NCBI GenBank assembly: GCA_020638735.1
Contig: JACKHZ010000010.1
Coordinates: forward strand, 310,001-374,000
Source of the DNA: Planctomycetota bacterium
Lineage (GTDB): Bacteria > Planctomycetota > UBA1135 > UBA2386
Length of the DNA stretch: 64,000 bases
Reading direction: 5' to 3'
Shown: in pieces, positions 8,109-16,692 of the stretch
Layout: the number at the start of each line of letters is the position of its first letter
How positions within the stretch are numbered: the stretch's first letter is position 1
Notes under the pieces: generated by a model
What the model was told of the DNA's origin: nothing
Seen by the model: the letters and a program-made list of their open reading frames with translations, nothing else
The model's database searches: none
Program-made: the position numbers and the translations under genes

Positions 8109-9917
8109 ATGACCGTCGTGATGTTGGTGACGCTCGGCGTGCTCGCTGGTGCGCTGCTGCTGCTGCTCACGACGCGCATCGCGCCGGACGCGATCTTCCT
8201 CGCCGCGCTGACCATGCTGCTGGCGGCGCCGCTGCCGACGGAGCACGGCTGGCAGGTCGGCGCGCTGCCGCTGGCGCTCGCCGTGCAGGGCTTCGCCAAT
8301 CCCGGTGTGCTGACGATCGCCGCGCTGTTCGTGGTCGTCACCGGGCTGCGCGACACCGGCGCGATCGACTGGCTGGCGGCCGCGATGCTCGGCCGACCGC
8401 GCAGCGAACGTGCCGCGCTGCTGCGCGTGATGTTGCCGGTGACGGCGCTCAGCGCCTTCCTCAACAACACGCCGGTCGTGGCGATGATGATCCCGGCGGT
8501 GCAGGACTGGTCGCGGCGCCTCGGCATCGCCGGGTCGCGACTGCTGATGCCGCTCAGCTACGCGGCGATCCTCGGCGGCACCTGCTCGCTGATCGGCACC
8601 AGCACCAACCTGGTCGTCGCCGGCCTGGTGCTGGCGAACGGCGGCACGGCGCCGCTCGGCATGTTCGAGATCACCTGGATCGGCCTGCCGGTGGCGGTGG
8701 TCTGCGGCGGATTCCTGCTGCTGTTCGGGCCGATGCTGCTGCCCGAACGCAAGGCGCAGGGGGGCGCGCTCACCGCGACGCACGAGTACACGCTGGAGCT
8801 GTTGGTGCCCGACGGCAGCCCGCTGGCGGGGCGCACGGTCGACGAGGCCGGTCTGCGCAACCTGCCGGGCGGGTTCCTGATCCAGATCGAGCGCGGCGAC
8901 GAACTGTTCGCCGCGGTCGGCCCGGAGCACGTGCTGCGCGTCGGCGACCGCCTGCTGTTCGCCGGCGTGGTCGATTCGATCCGCGACCTGGTGAACACCC
9001 GCGGGCTGGTGATCGCCACCGACCAGGTGTTCAAGCTCGACTCGCCGCGGCATCGGCGGCGGCTGTTCGAAGCGGTGGTCGCGCCGTCGTCGGTGCTGGC
9101 CGGCCGCTCGGTGCGCGACGCCGGCTTCCGCAACCGCTACCACGGCGCGGTGATCGCCGTGGCGCGCAACGGCGAGCGCGTGAGCGGCAAGCTCGGCGAC
9201 ATCGAGCTGGCCGCCGGTGACCTGCTGCTGGTCGAGTCGGACGCCGGCTTCGATCAGCGCGCGGGCCGCATCCGCGACTTCCTGCTGGTGCGTTCGCTGG
9301 AGGACTCGACGCCGCGGCAGCACGCGCGCGCGCCGCTGGCCCTGGCGGTCCTGCTCGGCATGATCGCGCTGTCGGCGAGCGGTCTCTATCCGATGCTGGT
9401 CGCGGCGCTGCTCGCCGCGGCGGCGATGGTGGTGACGCGCTGCTGCACGCTGACCGACGCGCGCCGCAGCGTCGACTGGAGCATCCTGACGGTGATCGGC
9501 GCGTCGCTCGGTCTCGGCGCCGCGCTCGAGCACTCCGGCGCAGCGCGTCTGCTCGCCGAAGGTCTGATGTCGCTGTTCGGCGGCTCGCCGCACGCGCTGC
9601 TGGCGGCGGTGTTCGCCGCCACCGCGCTGTTGACGTCGGTCATCTCCAACACCGCCGCCGTCGCGTTGACCTTCTCGGTGGCGATGGCCGCGGCGCAGGG
9701 CGCCGGGCTCGACGCGCGGCCGTTCGTCATGGCCGTCGTCATGGGCGGTTCGGCGTGCTTCGCCACGCCGATCGGCTACCAGACCAACCTGATGGTCTAC
9801 GGACCGGGCGGCTACCGCTTCGCCGACTTCCTGCGCGCGGGGATTCCGCTGACGCTCCTGGTAGGGTTCTGCACGGTGGTGCTGACGCCGCTGCTGTTCC
9901 CGTTCCATCCTGCCTGA
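8109..9917 (+). CDS. SLC13/DASS-type anion permease with two RCK_C domains
   Basis: 602 residues with the layout of bacterial SLC13 ('TrkA-C containing') permeases: an N-terminal bundle of membrane helices ending in the SLIGTSTNLVVAG segment, two soluble RCK_C domains (about residues 225-290 and 316-385, each with the LAGRTVDEAG/LAGRSVRDAG hairpin signature), then a second bundle with SVISNTAAVALTFSVAMA and GFATPIGYQTNLMVYGPG-like ends (SACFATPIGYQTN). The substrate cannot be read from sequence; sulfate is inferred because cysQ follows after 2 nt and the PAPS synthesis operon lies nearby. Inner membrane, probably cation-coupled. Confidence 0.85.
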   Translation: MTVVMLVTLGVLAGALLLLLTTRIAPDAIFLAALTMLLAAPLPTEHGWQVGALPLALAVQGFANPGVLTIAALFVVVTGLRDTGAIDWLAAAMLGRPRSERAALLRVMLPVTALSAFLNNTPVVAMMIPAVQDWSRRLGIAGSRLLMPLSYAAILGGTCSLIGTSTNLVVAGLVLANGGTAPLGMFEITWIGLPVAVVCGGFLLLFGPMLLPERKAQGGALTATHEYTLELLVPDGSPLAGRTVDEAGLRNLPGGFLIQIERGDELFAAVGPEHVLRVGDRLLFAGVVDSIRDLVNTRGLVIATDQVFKLDSPRHRRRLFEAVVAPSSVLAGRSVRDAGFRNRYHGAVIAVARNGERVSGKLGDIELAAGDLLLVESDAGFDQRAGRIRDFLLVRSLEDSTPRQHARAPLALAVLLGMIALSASGLYPMLVAALLAAAAMVVTRCCTLTDARRSVDWSILTVIGASLGLGAALEHSGAARLLAEGLMSLFGGSPHALLAAVFAATALLTSVISNTAAVALTFSVAMAAAQGAGLDARPFVMAVVMGGSACFATPIGYQTNLMVYGPGGYRFADFLRAGIPLTLLVGFCTVVLTPLLFPFHPA

Positions 9918-9919
9918 CC

Positions 9920-10729
9920 ATGCTCGACTCCGCCGATCTCCAAGCCCGCCTCGAATTCGCGAAGCACATCGCGACTGCCGCCGGTCGCCGTCTCGCCGGC
10001 CTGCGCCGCAGCGAGCGCTGGGCCGAGCCGAAGATGCTCGGCGACGTCGGCGACCAGGCCGCGGACGGGTATCTGCAAGGCGCGCTGTTCGGTCGCTATC
10101 CGGACGACGCGGTGCTGTCCGAGGAGACCAAGGACGACTTGAATCGCACGGCGAACCGCGTCGCGTGGATCGTCGACCCGCTCGACGGGACCAAGGAGTA
10201 CTCGACCGGGCGTCACGACTGGGCGGTCCACGTCGGCCTGTCGGTCGACCAGCAGCCGGTGCTGGGGGTGGTCGCGCTGCCGGCGATCGAGCGCGTGCTG
10301 GTCGGCGTCGCCGGGCGTCCGGTGATGCTCGAGGGCACGGGCGGCGACTGGCCGACGACCCTGGCCGCAGACCCCGGTGAGGGTGCGCCGCTGCGCCTGG
10401 TCGCCAGCCGCAGCCACACTCCGGACTGGATGCAGCGCTTCGCCGATGCCATCGGCGTGACCGAGCAGGTGCCGTGCGGCAGCGTCGGGTTCAAAGTGTC
10501 GATGCTGCTGTTCGGCAAGGCCGACATCTACGTGCACAAGATCGGCCTCAAGGAGTGGGACACCTGCGCGCCGGAGGCCGTGGCCCGCGCCGCCGGCTAC
10601 GTCGTGTGCCGGTTCGACGGCGCCGAACACCGCTACAACCAGGCCAACGCGCGCAACGACGAGCTGGTCGTGTGCCGGCCGTGGCTGAAGGACCGCGTGC
10701 TGCAGATCCTGGGTGACGTCGGGGCGTGA
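9920..10729 (+). CDS. cysQ: 3'(2'),5'-bisphosphate nucleotidase CysQ
   Basis: 269 residues of the inositol-monophosphatase fold. Metal-binding motifs are visible: SEETKDD near residue 75, WIVDPLDGTKEY (DPxDGT) and EWDTCAPEAVARAAG (WD motif) toward the end. The family hydrolyses 3'-phosphoadenosine 5'-phosphate (PAP) to AMP, removing the inhibitory by-product of sulfotransferases or PAPS reductase. It starts 2 nt after the permease stop, so the two are translationally linked. With PAPS-forming genes in the same locus and no PAPS reductase in view, recycling of PAP from sulfotransfer is the more likely job. Confidence 0.92.
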   Translation: MLDSADLQARLEFAKHIATAAGRRLAGLRRSERWAEPKMLGDVGDQAADGYLQGALFGRYPDDAVLSEETKDDLNRTANRVAWIVDPLDGTKEYSTGRHDWAVHVGLSVDQQPVLGVVALPAIERVLVGVAGRPVMLEGTGGDWPTTLAADPGEGAPLRLVASRSHTPDWMQRFADAIGVTEQVPCGSVGFKVSMLLFGKADIYVHKIGLKEWDTCAPEAVARAAGYVVCRFDGAEHRYNQANARNDELVVCRPWLKDRVLQILGDVGA

Positions 10730-10782
10730 CCGTGGTGCAACCTGGAAGGCCGCCCCTGGATCCGTAACCTGCTCGACCCAAG

Positions 10783-10797
10783 CGGCCGGGTTGGCCG
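10783..10797. repeat. Short inverted repeat upstream of the ABC permease gene
   Basis: CGGCC-gggtt-GGCCG, a 5-bp GC stem with 5-nt loop, 15 nt before ATG 10813. It follows cysQ and has no T run, so it is not a classical terminator. It may be a processing or attenuation hairpin, or chance in GC-rich DNA. A TAACCT hexamer at 10765-10770 could be a -10 for the permease gene. Confidence 0.3.
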
Positions 10798-10812
10798 ATC
10801 AGAGAACACGAC

Positions 10813-11712
10813 ATGGTCCTCGCTCGCACCGTCGACACCGCGGAGAAGGCGCCCGGCCCGAGCAAGCTGCTCGGCGGCCTGATCGGCTACCCCGGCCTCA
10901 TCTGGCGCAACCGCTACATGGTGCAGAACTTCTTCCGACGCGAGTTGATGAGCCGGTTCCACGGCTCGTTCCTCGGCGCCTGGTGGATGTTGGTGCAGCC
11001 GCTGTTCCTGTTCGCGGTCTACTTCCTGGTCTTCGGCGTGCTCTACGGCGACTACAAGACCGGCGAAGGCCCCGACCCCCGTCAGGCGATCTACCTGTTC
11101 TCGGGCGTGATCGTCTTCCACTCGCTGATCGAGGCGACCAGCACCGCCTGCAACGTGGTGGTCGCCAACGGCAACCTGGTCAAGAAGGTGGCGTTCCCGT
11201 CGGAGGCGTTGCCGCTGCCGTCGTCGATGGTGTCGATCGTCGTCTACCTGATCGGAGCGGTGGTCTGCCTCGGCCTCGGGCTCGGCCTCGGCGCGCTCAG
11301 CATCGGCTGGGAGTTGCTGTATCTGCCGCTGGTGATCGTCGTGCAGTTCGCGCTGACGCTCGGCATGGGGCTGCTGTTGGCCAACGCCAACGTCTTCATC
11401 CGCGACGTCTCGCAGGTGTGGCGCATCGTCGGCCAGGCGTGGATGTTCGTCTCGCCGGTGTTCTGGTACCCGCAGATGCTGCTGCAGAAGTTCGAGAGCA
11501 CACCGTGGGTGCCGCAGCTGATGTTCGCGATCAACCCGATGACACCGCTGTTGCAGTGTCACCGCATCGCGATGGGCGGCGAGCATCCCGACCAGGGCAT
11601 CGTCGACTTCTGGGGCAACCTCGGCATCGCCGCGGCGTGGGCGCTCGGCTTCATGGTGCTCGGCTACACGTCCTTCGCCGCCAGCAAGCACAAGTACGCC
11701 GACGTCGTCTGA
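10813..11712 (+). CDS. wzm: ABC-2 type polysaccharide export permease (Wzm-like)
   Basis: 299 residues. The cytoplasmic N-terminal region holds the family's amphipathic segment RNRYMVQNFFRRELMSRFHGSFLGAWWML, followed by six predicted helices and the late motif VSPVFWYP...INPMTPLL typical of O-antigen/teichoic-acid ABC-2 permeases. It would pair with an ATPase to move lipid-linked glycans across the inner membrane. The matching ATPase gene lies immediately downstream but on the opposite strand (stop codons 15 nt apart), an unusual arrangement because wzm and wzt are normally one operon. Confidence 0.9.
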   Translation: MVLARTVDTAEKAPGPSKLLGGLIGYPGLIWRNRYMVQNFFRRELMSRFHGSFLGAWWMLVQPLFLFAVYFLVFGVLYGDYKTGEGPDPRQAIYLFSGVIVFHSLIEATSTACNVVVANGNLVKKVAFPSEALPLPSSMVSIVVYLIGAVVCLGLGLGLGALSIGWELLYLPLVIVVQFALTLGMGLLLANANVFIRDVSQVWRIVGQAWMFVSPVFWYPQMLLQKFESTPWVPQLMFAINPMTPLLQCHRIAMGGEHPDQGIVDFWGNLGIAAAWALGFMVLGYTSFAASKHKYADVV

Positions 11713-11727
11713 GCTCGTCGCCAGCGC

Positions 11728-12936
11728 CTACTTCGGCGCGGCGGCCTCGACGTCCCAGCGGTGCGCCTGCAGGAACAGGCCGAGGTCCTTGGTCCGGTTC
11801 TGCACGATCAGGTTGTCGTCGGCCGGGCGCTCGTGGAAGCGGTGCGCGCCGTTCTGGTCGAACAGCCAGATCGGCACCGTGAACTCGCCCGACAGCAGGC
11901 AGAGCTTGTCGAGGTGCAGGTTGACGTGGCCCTCGTCGAAGTCGAACACCAGGCCTTGGAACTGCGACGCGTGGGCGAAGCACAGCGTGCCGTCGCTGCG
12001 CATCGCGCCGACCGCCAGCGTCATGCGCTCGCGCTTCTTGCCGTTCTTGACGTGCACGCGCACGATCGCGTCGTCGCCGGGCGAGAAGACGTTGCGCGGT
12101 TGGCGGGTCTTTGCGTCGAGCAGCTTGGCGCTGATGATGCGCGGGTGGTCGTCGCCGGCCTCCTCCGGCAGCTCCGCGAACGGGTCCGGGTCGCCGCCCT
12201 CGGCGAGCTTGTTCTCGTAGGTCGCGTACTCGTTGGTCACCGTCACCGAGTCGGCGATCATCTGCACGTTGCCTTGGCGTAGCCAGATCGCGCGGTCGCA
12301 CATCTGGCGCACGTCGTAGAGCGAGTGCGAGCAGAAGAACATCGACTTGCCCTGGCGCTTGTAGTCCCAGATCTTGTCGACGCACTTGCGGCGGAAGTTC
12401 ATGTCGCCGACCGCGAGGATCTCGTCGATGATCAGCAGGTCGGGCTCGGTCGCCACCGCGACGCTGAAGCCGAGGCGCGCCTGCATGCCGGACGAGTAGG
12501 TGCGCACCGGCGCGTTGATGAAGTCGCCGAGCTCGCTGAAGTCGACGATCTCCTGGTACTTCTTCTGCGCCTCCTTGCGCGAGAAGCCCATCATCGCCGC
12601 GTTCATGAAGATGTTCTCCTTGCCGGTGAACGACACGTGGAAGCCGGCGCCGAGCTCGAGCAGGCTGGTGACGCGACCGCGCACCACGTAGCTGCCGCCG
12701 GTCGGGAAGGTCGTGCCGCTGAGGATCTTCAGCAGCGTCGACTTGCCGGCGCCGTTGGTCCCGACCAGGCCGACACACTCGCCGTGGGTGACCTCGAAGC
12801 TGGCGTCGCGCAGCGCGTGGATCGACTTGTAGCGCGGGCCCTTGCTCCAAGGCATCTTCTCGAGCAGCTGGTCGTACGGGTTCCCGTACAGCCGGTAGGT
12901 CTTGCTCAGGTTGCGCGCCTCGATGACGGGTTCCAT
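11728..12936 (-). CDS. wzt: Polysaccharide export ABC ATPase with C-terminal substrate domain (Wzt-like)
   Basis: 402 residues. Residues 1-240 are a complete ABC ATPase: Walker A GTNGAGKST, the LLELGAGFH segment characteristic of polysaccharide exporters, signature TYSSGMQARLGFS, Walker B LLIIDEIL and the switch His in FFCSHS. The extra 150 residues (from about 250) form a beta-rich domain resembling the glycan-binding domain of Wzt O9a, with VFSPGDDAIVRV and LLSGEFTVPIWLFD. It starts 11 nt after the end of cysN/C and is therefore the last gene of the cysC-cysD-cysN/C operon, tying sulfate activation to glycan export. Confidence 0.92.
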   Translation of the reverse strand: MEPVIEARNLSKTYRLYGNPYDQLLEKMPWSKGPRYKSIHALRDASFEVTHGECVGLVGTNGAGKSTLLKILSGTTFPTGGSYVVRGRVTSLLELGAGFHVSFTGKENIFMNAAMMGFSRKEAQKKYQEIVDFSELGDFINAPVRTYSSGMQARLGFSVAVATEPDLLIIDEILAVGDMNFRRKCVDKIWDYKRQGKSMFFCSHSLYDVRQMCDRAIWLRQGNVQMIADSVTVTNEYATYENKLAEGGDPDPFAELPEEAGDDHPRIISAKLLDAKTRQPRNVFSPGDDAIVRVHVKNGKKRERMTLAVGAMRSDGTLCFAHASQFQGLVFDFDEGHVNLHLDKLCLLSGEFTVPIWLFDQNGAHRFHERPADDNLIVQNRTKDLGLFLQAHRWDVEAAAPK

Positions 12937-12947
12937 GGCGGATCGGC

Positions 12948-14897
12948 TCAGGCGTTGGGCAGCAAGCCGCGCTTCTTCAGCTCGGCGAGCACCTTCTGGA
13001 CGTTGTCGGCGAGGGATCCGGCGGCGGTGTCGAGCACGAGCTCGGCGCGCTTCGGCGCTTCGTAGGGCGCGTCGATGCCGGTGACGTTGGCGATCTCGCC
13101 GGCGCGGGCGCGGGCGTAGAGGCCGTCCTGGTCGCGCGCCTCGCAGGTCTCGAGCGGCGCGTCGCAGAACACCTCGAGGAAGTGCTCACCGCCGACGATC
13201 TGCCGGCACTGCTCGCGCTCGAAGTCGAGCGGCGAGACCAGCGCGACGATCGTGCTGATGCCCATCGCCTGGTTGAGCCGGGCCAGCTCGGCGGCGCGGC
13301 GCTGGTTCTCCCAGCGGTCGGCGCCGGAGAAGCCGAGGTCGCGGTTGAGGCCGAGGCGCAGGATCTCGCCGTCGAGCACCTGCACGAAGCGCTGCGCGTC
13401 GAACAGCTGCTTCTCCAGCTCGTAGGCGAGCGACGACTTGCCGGAGCGCGGCAGGCCGGTGATCCACAGCACGAACGGCTGTTGGCCGAGGCGCTGCTGG
13501 CGCGCCTCGGACGTCACCTGGCGCTTCGACTGCAGGCGCACGTTGCTGCCGGCGTCGTGGCTGTCGGCGCGGCGCCGCGTCGAGTCGTCGGCGATCTTGC
13601 GTTCGACGATCATGCCGGCGCCGACCGTCGCGTTGCTCATGCGGTCGATCAGGATGAACGCGCCGGTGCCCGGGTTCTTGGCGTAGGCATCGGCGGCGAG
13701 CGGTCGTGCACACTCGACCCGGATGCGGCCGACCTCGTTCATCTGCAGCTGCGCTGCCTCCTCGCGGTGCAGCGTGGCGACGTTGATGCGGTAGCGCAGG
13801 TCGGTGACGGTGGCGCTGGTCTGCGCCGTGGTCTGCTTGATCAGGTAGCTGCGGCCGGCCTGCATCGGCTGCTCGGCGAACCAGACGATCATCGCCTCGA
13901 CCGAGTTGCCGAGCGGCGGCGCGTTGTTGGGCGCGACCAGCATGTCGCCGCGGCTGACGTCGATCTCGTCGGTCAGCGTCAGCGTGACCGCCATCGGCGC
14001 GAACGCCTGCTCGAGCTTGCCGTCGAAGGTCTCGATCGACTTGACGCGGCTCTTCTTTCCGGACGGCAGCGCCGCGACCTCGTCGCCGACCTTGACCACG
14101 CCCGAGGCGATGGTGCCGGCGAAGCCGCGGAAGTCGAGGTTGGGCCGCAGCACGTACTGCACCGGGAAGCGCAGGTCGACCAGGTTGCGGTCGCTGGCGA
14201 CGTGCACCGTCTCCAGGTGGTCGAGCAGCGGCGAGCCCTGGAACCACGGCATGTTGGCGCTGCGCTCGACGACGTTCTCGCCGCGCAGCGCCGACATCGG
14301 GATGAAGTGGATGTCGCGCACCTGCAGGCGCGCCGCGAACTCGCGGTAGGCGTCGCGGATCTCCTCGAAGCGCTGCTCGCTGTAGTCCACGAGGTCCATC
14401 TTGTTCACCGCGATCACGAAGTGCTGGATGCCCAGCAGCGAGCAGATGAACGAGTGGCGGTGGGTCTGCTCGAGCACGCCGAGGCGGGCGTCGATCAGGA
14501 TGATGGCGAGGTCGCAGTTCGACGCGCCGGTCGCCATGTTGCGCGTGTACTGCACGTGCCCCGGGCAGTCGGCGATGATGAACTTGCGCCGGTCGGTGGC
14601 GAAGTAGCGGTGGGCGACGTCGATCGTGATGCCCTGCTCGCGTTCGGCCTGCAGGCCGTCGACGAGCAGCGCGAAGTCGATCTCCTCACCGGTGGTGCCG
14701 AAGCGTGCCGTGGCCTTCTTGGCCGCCGACAGCACGTCGTCGTGCACCTGCTCCGAGTCGTGCAGCAGGCGACCGATCAGCGTCGACTTGCCGTCGTCGA
14801 CGCTGCCGCAGGTCAAGAGCCGCAGCATCTCGCGGTCGCCGTACTTCTCGAGGTACTTCTCGATGCCGAGCTGGTCGAGTTGGGTGGAGTAGCTCAT
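12948..14897 (-). CDS. cysN: Sulfate adenylyltransferase GTPase subunit fused to an APS-kinase-like domain (CysN/C)
   Basis: 649 residues. Residues 1-430 are the CysN GTPase that activates CysD: P-loop GSVDDGKST near residue 32, DCPGHVQYTRNM, NKMDLV, then two beta-barrel domains. Residues about 470-640 are an APS kinase fold with P-loop GLPRSGKSS (481-489), but the nucleotide-site motif is DGEILRLGL instead of DGDNVRHGL and the SPFR motif is SPLD, although the serine (about 555) remains. The fused domain may have weakened or altered kinase activity, since a separate canonical CysC is encoded in the same operon. Start ATG overlaps the cysD stop (ATGA). Confidence 0.93.
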   Translation of the reverse strand: MSYSTQLDQLGIEKYLEKYGDREMLRLLTCGSVDDGKSTLIGRLLHDSEQVHDDVLSAAKKATARFGTTGEEIDFALLVDGLQAEREQGITIDVAHRYFATDRRKFIIADCPGHVQYTRNMATGASNCDLAIILIDARLGVLEQTHRHSFICSLLGIQHFVIAVNKMDLVDYSEQRFEEIRDAYREFAARLQVRDIHFIPMSALRGENVVERSANMPWFQGSPLLDHLETVHVASDRNLVDLRFPVQYVLRPNLDFRGFAGTIASGVVKVGDEVAALPSGKKSRVKSIETFDGKLEQAFAPMAVTLTLTDEIDVSRGDMLVAPNNAPPLGNSVEAMIVWFAEQPMQAGRSYLIKQTTAQTSATVTDLRYRINVATLHREEAAQLQMNEVGRIRVECARPLAADAYAKNPGTGAFILIDRMSNATVGAGMIVERKIADDSTRRRADSHDAGSNVRLQSKRQVTSEARQQRLGQQPFVLWITGLPRSGKSSLAYELEKQLFDAQRFVQVLDGEILRLGLNRDLGFSGADRWENQRRAAELARLNQAMGISTIVALVSPLDFEREQCRQIVGGEHFLEVFCDAPLETCEARDQDGLYARARAGEIANVTGIDAPYEAPKRAELVLDTAAGSLADNVQKVLAELKKRGLLPNA

Positions 14898-15805
14898 CAG
14901 AAGTAGCCCTCGCGCTTCTTGTCCTCCATCGAGCCGCCCTCGTCGTAGTCGATCACGCGTCCCTGCCGCTCGGAGTCGCGGCTGCGCAGCATCTCCTCGA
15001 TGATCTTCGGCAGCGTGTCGGCCTCCGACTCGATCGCGCCGGTCAGCGGGTAGCAGCCGAGCGTGCGGAAGCGGACCTTGCGCATCTCCGGCTTCTCACC
15101 GGGCTCGAGCGGCATGCGCTCGTCGTCGACCATGATCCAGGTGCCGTTGCGCTTCACCACCGGACGTTCCTTGGCGAAGTAGAGGGGAACCATCGGCAGG
15201 TTCTCCTTGTGCACGTAGAGCCAGACGTCGAGCTCGGTCCAGTTGCTGAGCGGGAAGACGCGGATCGACTCGCCCTTCTTGACCTCGCAGTTGAACAGGT
15301 TCCACAGCTCGGGCCGCTGGTTCTTCGGGTCCCACTGGTGGAACTTGTCGCGGAAGCTGAACACGCGCTCCTTGGCGCGGCTCTTCTCCTCGTCGCGACG
15401 CGCGCCGCCGAAGGCCGCGTCGTATTGGCCCGCGTTGAGCGCCTGCTTCAACGCCTCGGTCTTCATCACGTGCGTGTGACGCTGCGTGCCGTGCGTGAAC
15501 GGGTTGACGCCCTGCGCGACACCCTCCTGGTTGATCCACTCGACGAAGTCGAGGTCGAGCTCCTTCACCAGCTGGTCGCGGAACGTGATCATCTCGCGGA
15601 ACTTCCACGTCGTGTTCACGTGCAGGATCTTGAACGGGATCCTGGCCGGCGCGAACGCCTTCTGCGCGAGCCGCAGCATCACGCCGGAGTCCTTGCCGAT
15701 CGAGTAGAGCATCACCGGTCGCTCGAACTCCGAGGCGACCTCACGGATGATGTGGATGCTCTCCTGCTCCAGCTGCTGGAGATGGCTGAGCGCGTAGTTG
15801 GTCAT
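14897..15805 (-). CDS. cysD: Sulfate adenylyltransferase subunit 2 (CysD)
   Basis: 302 residues, normal length. It is the catalytic ATP-sulfurylase subunit forming adenosine 5'-phosphosulfate from ATP and sulfate with CysN. The PP-loop SIGKDSGVMLRLAQKAF is near residue 36, followed by FGGARRDEEKSRAKERVFSF-type residues (FGGARRDEEKSRAKE) and the C-terminal RFRTLGCYPLTGA. Its start overlaps the cysC stop by ATGA and its stop overlaps the cysN start by ATGA, so the three genes are translationally coupled. Confidence 0.96.
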   Translation of the reverse strand: MTNYALSHLQQLEQESIHIIREVASEFERPVMLYSIGKDSGVMLRLAQKAFAPARIPFKILHVNTTWKFREMITFRDQLVKELDLDFVEWINQEGVAQGVNPFTHGTQRHTHVMKTEALKQALNAGQYDAAFGGARRDEEKSRAKERVFSFRDKFHQWDPKNQRPELWNLFNCEVKKGESIRVFPLSNWTELDVWLYVHKENLPMVPLYFAKERPVVKRNGTWIMVDDERMPLEPGEKPEMRKVRFRTLGCYPLTGAIESEADTLPKIIEEMLRSRDSERQGRVIDYDEGGSMEDKKREGYF

Positions 15806-16422
15806 GATTTGCTGGCGGGCGGTTGGAGCAGCCCGCGGGATTCGAGCAGTTGCTGCACCCGGGCGGCGCAGTCGTCGAGCGACAGCTCGCCGGTCGGCAG
15901 GCGCAGGTCGGGATCGGTCGGCGGCTCGTAGGGCGAGCTGATGCCGGTGAACTCCGGGATCTCGCCCTTGCGCGCCTTCTGGTAGAGGCCCTTCGGGTCG
16001 CGCTGCTCACAGACGGCGAGCGGCGCATCGACGAACACCTCGAGGAAGTCCTGGCCGACGGCGTCGCGCACCTGCTGGCGGTCCTTGCGGAACGGCGAGA
16101 TGAACGCGGTCAGCACGATCGCGCCGGCGTCGGCGAGCAGCGCGGCGACATGGCCGATGCGGCGGATGTTCTCGGTCCGGTCACGGTCGGAGAAGCCGAG
16201 GTCGGCGCACAGCCCGTGGCGCACGTTGTCGCCGTCGAGCACGTAGACGAGCCGGCCGGCGGCGGTCAGGCGTTCTTCCGCGCGGCGCGAGACGGTCGAC
16301 TTGCCGGAGCCGGACAGGCCGGTGAACCAGACGACGCAGCCCTTCTGGCCGAGCAGGCGCTCCCGGTCCTGGCGGGAGATCACGCCTTCGTGGCGGCGGA
16401 TGTTGGGCGGAGGAGTGGGCAT
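15802..16422 (-). CDS. cysC: Adenylylsulfate kinase (CysC)
   Basis: 206 residues from ATG 16422. It phosphorylates APS to PAPS. All family motifs are canonical: P-loop GLSGSGKST (35-43), DGDNVRHGL (63-71), GFSDRDRTENIRR, AFISPFR with Ser109, KARKGEIPEFTGISSPYE. A longer frame is open to a TTG at 16485, but that TTG is part of a TTGACA and has no supporting upstream signal, so the ATG is preferred. First gene of cysC-cysD-cysN/C-wzt. This is the active APS kinase of the locus, in contrast to the divergent domain fused to CysN. Confidence 0.94.
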   Translation of the reverse strand: MPTPPPNIRRHEGVISRQDRERLLGQKGCVVWFTGLSGSGKSTVSRRAEERLTAAGRLVYVLDGDNVRHGLCADLGFSDRDRTENIRRIGHVAALLADAGAIVLTAFISPFRKDRQQVRDAVGQDFLEVFVDAPLAVCEQRDPKGLYQKARKGEIPEFTGISSPYEPPTDPDLRLPTGELSLDDCAARVQQLLESRGLLQPPASKS

Positions 16423-16692
16423 CGGCGGGCGGTCCAGGGCGGAAACTCGGCGAACAAGCGTCAGTACGGCGGCACGGTCTGTCAAAGGCCAAACCGGGTC
16501 TTGCGTGACGCTGCACGGGCGGCTGGCTCGGGCTTTCCCCTGACCGGGATCGGCCGGCGCGAGGACGCCGCTGGACCGCGCGGCGCACGCGCCTTGGCAC
16601 CGAGGATTGCGGCTGGCGTGAGGCGGAGTCGCCGGCCCACGCGGGGTGCCGGCGGCTCGGCGCGGCGGAGCGGGCCGTCGGGCGACGTCCGG
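16423..16692. other. Intergenic region upstream of the cysC operon
   Basis: Longest non-coding stretch in the window (about 270 bp), between egtD and cysC, both on minus. It should hold the promoter of the cysC-cysD-cysN/C-wzt operon. A consensus TTGACA is present on the minus strand at 16480-16485 but no good -10 follows at 16-18 nt, so I do not call a promoter with confidence. No terminator hairpin with a T run and no convincing small gene were seen. Confidence 0.4.

Noticed and set aside
16480..16485. Consensus -35 TTGACA for the cysC operon
   Set aside because: No acceptable -10 lies 16-18 nt downstream; not called as a promoter, only mentioned in the intergenic entry.
15802..16485. TTG 16485 as cysC start
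   Set aside because: The added residues are outside the conserved family region and no ribosome site is present; ATG 16422 gives the normal length.
16595..16610. Sigma-54-like -24/-12 element (TGGCAC ... TTGC)
   Set aside because: The spacing between the two boxes is one base too long, and it points to plus while both flanking genes are on minus.
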